Assembly (NCBI GenBank): GCA_035286125.1
Contig: JAYKIS010000053.1
Coordinates: 59,788 to 123,787, forward strand
Length of the DNA stretch: 64,000 nt
DNA from: VGJW01 sp035286125
GTDB taxonomy: Bacteria; Cyanobacteriota; Sericytochromatia; S15B-MN24; VGJW01
Direction of reading: 5' to 3'
Position 1 is the stretch's first letter; every line of letters starts with the position of its first letter. The notes beneath the pieces were generated by a model, which did no database searches, was not told the origin of the DNA, and saw only the letters and a program-made list of their open reading frames with translations. Shown here piece by piece: positions 60,519 to 64,000 of the stretch. The translations under genes and the position numbers were made by a program.

Positions 60519-60644
60519 AGGGAAACCGTCCTTTCGAAAATCGGGCCACAGCCCGGACTTGCGCGCCCCGGACGGCCGCCACAAGGCGTTATCAAAAACC
60601 GGCAGGGAGCGGCGCCCTGATATCAGGTTCCCATCTTGACCGCT
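60519..60644 (-). promoter_or_regulatory. Leader and possible promoter of rplU-rpmA
   Basis: In the gap between spoVS and rplU the minus strand shows TTGAAG (60648-60643) and, 18 bases on, TGATAT (60625-60620) inside the palindrome CCTGATATCAGG. This is a weak candidate promoter. The remaining leader of about 100 bases is G+C-rich with short inverted repeats. I cannot identify a known ribosomal-protein leader motif. Confidence 0.35.
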
Positions 60645-60950
60645 TCAAGGGTCCGGAGTCAAGAGCGGACAAGCTTCTTCACGCGAGCGGACGTGGAAGC
60701 GGACGGCGGTCCGCTCGAGCCCCTCGACGTCCAGGTCCAGGAAGGAAGGAACGAAGACAAGCTGCAGGCCCTCGGCCTCGAGAAACGCGCGCGCCACGGC
60801 CAAGGCCTTGACCGCCTGGTTCACGGCAGCGGCGCCGATGGCCTGCATTTCGCATTGCCCACGCACCCGCAAGCCCGCGCAGATGGCCCCGGCCACCGAC
60901 GAAGGACGCGACTCACCCGCGACCTTGAGCGTGACCCCTTCGCCATCCAT
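60645..60950 (-). CDS. spoVS: Stage V sporulation protein S (SpoVS) family
   Basis: The 101-residue protein matches SpoVS closely: LKVAGESRPSSVAGAICAGL, MQAIGAAAVNQAVKALAVAR and LERTAVRFHVRSRE. SpoVS proteins have an Alba-like fold and occur in many non-sporulating bacteria; their biochemical role outside Bacillus is unclear. The ATG at 60950 lies 15 bases downstream of the palindrome ATGACGTCAT (60966-60975 on the plus strand). The neighbours are ribosomal-protein genes and an envelope operon on the same strand. Confidence 0.93.
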   Translation of the reverse strand: MDGEGVTLKVAGESRPSSVAGAICAGLRVRGQCEMQAIGAAAVNQAVKALAVARAFLEAEGLQLVFVPSFLDLDVEGLERTAVRFHVRSREEACPLLTPDP

Positions 60951-61041
60951 GATGCACGCACCCCCATGACGTCATCGGATCGCATGAAGGGCTCGCGTGT
61001 TGATCTGCATCACATGGAACGTGTGCGCCTGCGCAAGTCGG

Positions 61042-62040
61042 TCAAGGCTGCCAGGAAGCCGTCCGGATACCGAGGAGCAGGTCATAGGAAGACCACTCGC
61101 GCCAGTAGCCGCCGTAGTAGGCAGGAACCCTGACAACGCCCCATATGTCGATGCCTTCGGTGACTCGGAAAGTCAAACCGGGAGCCAGATCAATCCGCTG
61201 GCCGCCGGTCTCGCAGAGAACCCGCCGGTCTTCTTCGAAGGGGTTGGACCAGAATCCGAGGGCCTCGAGGTGGAAGGCCGCAAGACGCAGCGGACGCCAT
61301 GTCACGCCCGCGCCACCCTCGAAGGCGAGCCCGCGCCATTGAACGAGGGTATCCGTGACCTGCCGCCGGAACGGCACGTTGGCCCCGAGCGAACCCACCA
61401 GTTGCAGGTCCGCTTCGGGAAAATCCTGATGGCCGACCATCCGCAGGTCGACGCTCGGCGCCGCCCACTCGATCCGGGAAGTCAGGGTGATTTCGCGTCC
61501 GTCAGGTCCCGTGATGACGTTGCCTTGACCATCCCGCTGCACGCAGTTGACCGTCTGAAGACCCAGTGGCGACGGGTTGGGCGGCAAGTTGGCCCGAAGG
61601 CGCGTGACCAGCCCGCGGTAGCTGTCTCGCAACAAGTCACGGGCCAGCACCAGGCGCAGGTCACCCAGCCCGAACGCCTGGGGGGGCACCCCGGGCGGCA
61701 GGAAGTCACCGGCGTCGTCCTGCAGGACGAACATGGCCGGCACATGAAGCTCGAAGCCCGTGCCCTCGCCCAGACTCCAACGCCCGCGACCCTCGACGAC
61801 GTAGAGCGACCGCGTCGTGACGAAATTGGCACACTCGGGGTCGGAGACCAGAAGAGGAGAGCAGGCAGCGCGCTTCTCGTTGTTGAAGACATCCTCGGCA
61901 AAGGCCTGCCAGGCCCCGCGGAACTCCCACGCCTCGCCATCCTCCGGCGCGGCATTGACCGGATCCTGCAGGATGACGGCATCTGCCGGACCTGCACCAA
62001 GCAGCACCGAGGCCGCCAGGATGCAGGCAAGCCGTCTCAT
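61042..62040 (-). CDS. Exported beta-barrel-like outer-membrane protein, unknown
   Basis: The 332-residue protein has a clear signal peptide (RRLACILAASVLLGAGPADA) and then alternating amphipathic strands with many aromatic ends (FELHVPAMFVLQDDAG, LRLVLARDLLRDSYRGLVTR, VSWRPLRL-like AGVTWRPLRLAAFHLEALGF). It ends YDLLLGIRTASWQP. This is the layout of transporter-type or assembly-type outer-membrane barrels with four cysteines in loops. No specific family is recognised. The ATG overlaps the stop of the membrane-protein gene in TGATG. Confidence 0.75.
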   Translation of the reverse strand: MRRLACILAASVLLGAGPADAVILQDPVNAAPEDGEAWEFRGAWQAFAEDVFNNEKRAACSPLLVSDPECANFVTTRSLYVVEGRGRWSLGEGTGFELHVPAMFVLQDDAGDFLPPGVPPQAFGLGDLRLVLARDLLRDSYRGLVTRLRANLPPNPSPLGLQTVNCVQRDGQGNVITGPDGREITLTSRIEWAAPSVDLRMVGHQDFPEADLQLVGSLGANVPFRRQVTDTLVQWRGLAFEGGAGVTWRPLRLAAFHLEALGFWSNPFEEDRRVLCETGGQRIDLAPGLTFRVTEGIDIWGVVRVPAYYGGYWREWSSYDLLLGIRTASWQP

Positions 62041-62543
62041 CAAGGGCCCACCACCGCGGAAGCCACCGTCAGGGCGCAGAGCAAGCGGATGCCATCCCCA
62101 CCGAACATGGCCAACAGGGCGCCAAGGCTGTCCACCAATGCCCGCCGGGGCGGTGCCGAGGCGAGAATGCCTCCCGCCAGCGCCCCGAGGAAGGCCCCCA
62201 GCAACATCAAGCCGAGACCGCCCTTCGAACCGACGAACAAAGTCACGACCATGCCGACGGCTGCGCCCGTCATCACCTGGCGGTCCAGCCTGAAGAGGCG
62301 CAGGCCGAGACGCGCCGCAGCCCGCTCGAAGAACCAGCCGAGCAGGAGCAGCAGGCACGTCCACGCGGCCGCCACGCCATCGGCCAGAAGACCGTCCACA
62401 CCCTGGCCGAGCCAGGCGAGGAAAAGGCGCGGCAGCCAGGCAGCCCCGACAACCAGCAAGCCCGCCCGATACCCCCGGATGGCGAGGAAGATGCCCACCA
62501 AGGCCAGCACGGGCACGGCCCCCGGAAGGACCATGGCCATCAT
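62040..62543 (-). CDS. Polytopic membrane protein, unknown (DUF456-like glycine pattern)
   Basis: The 167-residue protein has five or six predicted membrane helices, including LAWLGQGVDGLLADGVAAAW and MTGAAVGMVVTLFVGSKGGL. The Gly-rich helix pair GLMLLGAFLGALAGGILA resembles DUF456 proteins. The ATG at 62543 has no ribosome binding site. Eighteen bases earlier a CTG at 62561 overlaps the ddl stop and lies eight bases after a perfect AGGAGG, so initiation at CTG is a real alternative. The gene is coupled to the barrel gene downstream. Confidence 0.72.
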   Translation of the reverse strand: MMAMVLPGAVPVLALVGIFLAIRGYRAGLLVVGAAWLPRLFLAWLGQGVDGLLADGVAAAWTCLLLLLGWFFERAAARLGLRLFRLDRQVMTGAAVGMVVTLFVGSKGGLGLMLLGAFLGALAGGILASAPPRRALVDSLGALLAMFGGDGIRLLCALTVASAVVGP

Positions 62544-62557
62544 CGAGACCGATGCGT

Positions 62558-63541
62558 TCAGCGGCTGACCCTCCTGCGTGTTCCGCGCTCCAGGGCCCAC
62601 TGCACCATGTGCTCGGCAAAGACGCCCAGCTCAACCCCGGCTGCGGCCAACGCCTTGGGCAGAAGGCTGCCTTCGGTCATGCCCGGAACCGTATTGGTTT
62701 CCAGCAGGAGAGGCCGACCTTGCGCATCCAGAAGCACGTCGGTCCGGGAGACGGCGAAACACCCCAGGGCCAGATGGGCCCGAATCCCCAGATCGGCGAG
62801 CATCGCGGCGACCTGGGGCGCGATGACGGCGGGCACGATCTCGTCCGCACCACCCGGCTGATACTTGGCCTCGAGCGTGAAGTAGTCGGCAATCCTGGGG
62901 ACGATTTCGACGATCGGAAGGGCCTCGGGTTCCGGGTGCCCCCAGACGGGAACCGTGAACTCTCGCCCCCTGACAAAGGCCTCCACGAGCACGTCCTCAC
63001 CATAGCCCGCGACGACGGCCCATGCCCGAGCCCAATCCGCGGGGCTTCTGACGACTTCGATACCATGGGTGCTGCCCTGGCACACGGCCTTGAGGACGAC
63101 CGGCCAGCCCAGGTCAAGCTCCACCTTGGGCAACAGCAAGGCCGGGTCGGCATCGCGAACATCCCTGGCCGGGACCAGCAGGTCCGCAGCCACGGGAAGT
63201 CCGGCAGCACGATAGACCCGCTTTGTCGCACCCTTGTCCATCGCCGTGGCGCTGGCCAGCACGCCTGAACCGGTGTAAGGCATCCCGGCCAGTTCGAGCA
63301 TCCCCTGGACCAGGCCATCCTCACCGCCTGAGCCATGAAGGGCCAGCATCACGACGTCCGTGCCCGGCATCCAGGCCTCGGGGGCCAGGCTGCCGCCCGG
63401 CAGAACCTCCATCAGGTCCAACCGACGAACGGCGTGGCCACGCGCAAGAAGCGCCTGCGCGACGGCTTCACCGCTGCGCAGGGAGACATCCCGCTCGGAT
63501 GAATACCCGCCCGAGAGCACGACGATCCTGGCCCCCGACAC
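62558..63541 (-). CDS. ddl: D-alanine--D-alanine ligase
   Basis: The 327-residue ATP-grasp enzyme makes the D-Ala-D-Ala end of peptidoglycan precursors. It shows VLSGGYSSERDVSLRSGEAV, ALHGSGGEDGLVQGMLELAG, YTGSGVLASATAMDKGATKR, GSTHGIEVV, and RPLLLETNTVPGMTEGSLLP near the end. All binding residues are in place. The GTG at 63541 follows the mutase stop by one base, with GGGGAGG upstream. Confidence 0.97.
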   Translation of the reverse strand: MSGARIVVLSGGYSSERDVSLRSGEAVAQALLARGHAVRRLDLMEVLPGGSLAPEAWMPGTDVVMLALHGSGGEDGLVQGMLELAGMPYTGSGVLASATAMDKGATKRVYRAAGLPVAADLLVPARDVRDADPALLLPKVELDLGWPVVLKAVCQGSTHGIEVVRSPADWARAWAVVAGYGEDVLVEAFVRGREFTVPVWGHPEPEALPIVEIVPRIADYFTLEAKYQPGGADEIVPAVIAPQVAAMLADLGIRAHLALGCFAVSRTDVLLDAQGRPLLLETNTVPGMTEGSLLPKALAAAGVELGVFAEHMVQWALERGTRRRVSR

Positions 63542-63542
63542 G

Positions 63543-64000
63543 TCAAACCTCCCCGCATGCCGCGCCGGAAAGGCGTCGGCCCTCGGCCAGCAGCAGTTCG
63601 ACATCCGCATCGGATGCAGCCTCGGCATAAAGCCGCAGCAGCGGTTCCGTCCCAGACAGCCGAAGCAGCAACCAGGAACCATCCTCGAGCGTCGCCTTGA
63701 GACCGTCTTCCGCCCCCCACGTGGCGATCGGACGACCGATGAGGGTAGTCGGCGGTTGCCGATGCAGGCCTTCGATGGCCACGCGGACCTGCGCCGGATC
63801 CACCAGTGGCAGATCGACACGATCATAGGCGTGCGCACCGGCCACCTCCCGAAGCGACGCGAGGAGGCCGCGAAGGCCGGTCCCGGCATAGGCACAAGCC
63901 TCGAGCAGCAACAAGGCGCTCAGGAGCCCGTCCCGCTCGGGCAGGTGACAAGGGAAGCCGATGCCACCGGATTCCTCGCCGCCCAGCATGACGGGCCTGG
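63543..64000 (-). CDS. Phosphohexomutase (phosphoglucomutase/phosphomannomutase), C-terminal part (cut by right edge)
   Basis: The frame runs to the right edge, so the visible part is the C-terminal 150 residues. It has GGEESGGIG, the sugar-binding loop of domain 3, and the closing phosphate-binding block LLLRLSGTEPLLRLYAEA of domain 4. The active-site serine and metal loop lie outside the window. The family interconverts sugar 1- and 6-phosphates. Together with ddl it suggests a wall-precursor operon. Confidence 0.93.
   Translation of the reverse strand, partial: RPVMLGGEESGGIGFPCHLPERDGLLSALLLLEACAYAGTGLRGLLASLREVAGAHAYDRVDLPLVDPAQVRVAIEGLHRQPPTTLIGRPIATWGAEDGLKATLEDGSWLLLRLSGTEPLLRLYAEAASDADVELLLAEGRRLSGAACGEV

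Noticed and set aside
60966..60975. The palindrome ATGACGTCAT upstream of spoVS as an operator
   Set aside because: A 10-bp palindrome can occur by chance and no second copy or promoter context was seen; mentioned only in the spoVS entry.
1..64000. tRNA, rRNA, CRISPR arrays, transposases, integrases or prophage genes
   Set aside because: No cloverleaf-like segments, regularly spaced repeats, transposase motifs or phage structural genes were found; gaps between genes are almost all under 240 bases.

Overview
The window is a densely packed, G+C-rich (roughly two thirds by eye) bacterial chromosome segment. It holds about 59 protein genes, two of them cut by the window edges, with no tRNA, rRNA, CRISPR array or insertion sequence that I can see. 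Many neighbouring genes overlap by 1-4 bases at stop/start junctions (ATGA, GTGA, TTGA, TGATG), so most of the window is organised as long translationally coupled operons. Outer-membrane-type beta-barrels, an RND efflux pump and lipoproteins point to a diderm. An SLH-domain barrel, a DUF2993 protein, an AMIN-type amidase, SpoVS and a promoter resembling the cyanobacterial Pho box fit a high-G+C lineage near the non-photosynthetic cyanobacterial relatives (Sericytochromatia-like). Deinococcota or Chloroflexota are not excluded, and this placement is inference.

Layout. 0-7.8 kb (+): tail of an HD-GYP protein, a papain-like cysteine-peptidase-like protein, a GH38 alpha-mannosidase coupled to an unknown helical protein, an M28 peptidase/glutaminyl-cyclase-like enzyme and a lipoprotein with four tandem octapeptides. 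7.8-20.7 kb (-): a PlsC-like acyltransferase and then, read from the right, a complete Tad/Flp pilus locus: Flp pilin, prepilin peptidase, TadE/TadG-like minor pilins, CpaB, secretin CpaC, a single-chain CpaE-CpaF fusion, TadB and TadC. It runs on without a break into DUF192, SLH-barrel and DUF2993 genes. 20.7-20.95 kb: a symmetric divergent promoter with 11-bp-spaced CTTAA repeats. 21-29 kb: an Ala/Gln/Lys-repeat protein, an unknown partner, a TPR protein and two OmpR-type two-component systems lying tail to tail. 29-37.6 kb: the housekeeping series lspA-obg-proB-proA-nadD-rsfS-DMT permease, with leuS convergent.

37.7-50.0 kb holds the most unusual block. Seven coupled + strand genes plus one convergent gene encode a degenerate JAMM/MPN-like membrane protein, a 1097-residue acidic membrane protein, a GNAT enzyme, a small membrane protein, an unknown protein, a protein with a tubulin/FtsZ-like N-terminal pattern and a C-terminal zinc ribbon, and two J-like/TPR proteins. 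Three of these proteins carry J-like domains that lack HPD. None is a recognisable standard system.

50-54.3 kb (-): an RND pump with its lipoprotein adaptor. 54.4-56.1 kb (+): a second paralogue of the cysteine-peptidase-like family, with a Gly/Arg/Tyr-rich insert. 56.1-58.7 kb (-): yebC, an AMIN-amidase and a small membrane protein. 58.9-59.8 kb (+): HU and a DUF151-like protein joined by a long hairpin. 59.9-64 kb (-): rpmA, rplU and spoVS, then (read from the right) a phosphohexomutase tail, ddl, a membrane protein and an outer-membrane barrel.
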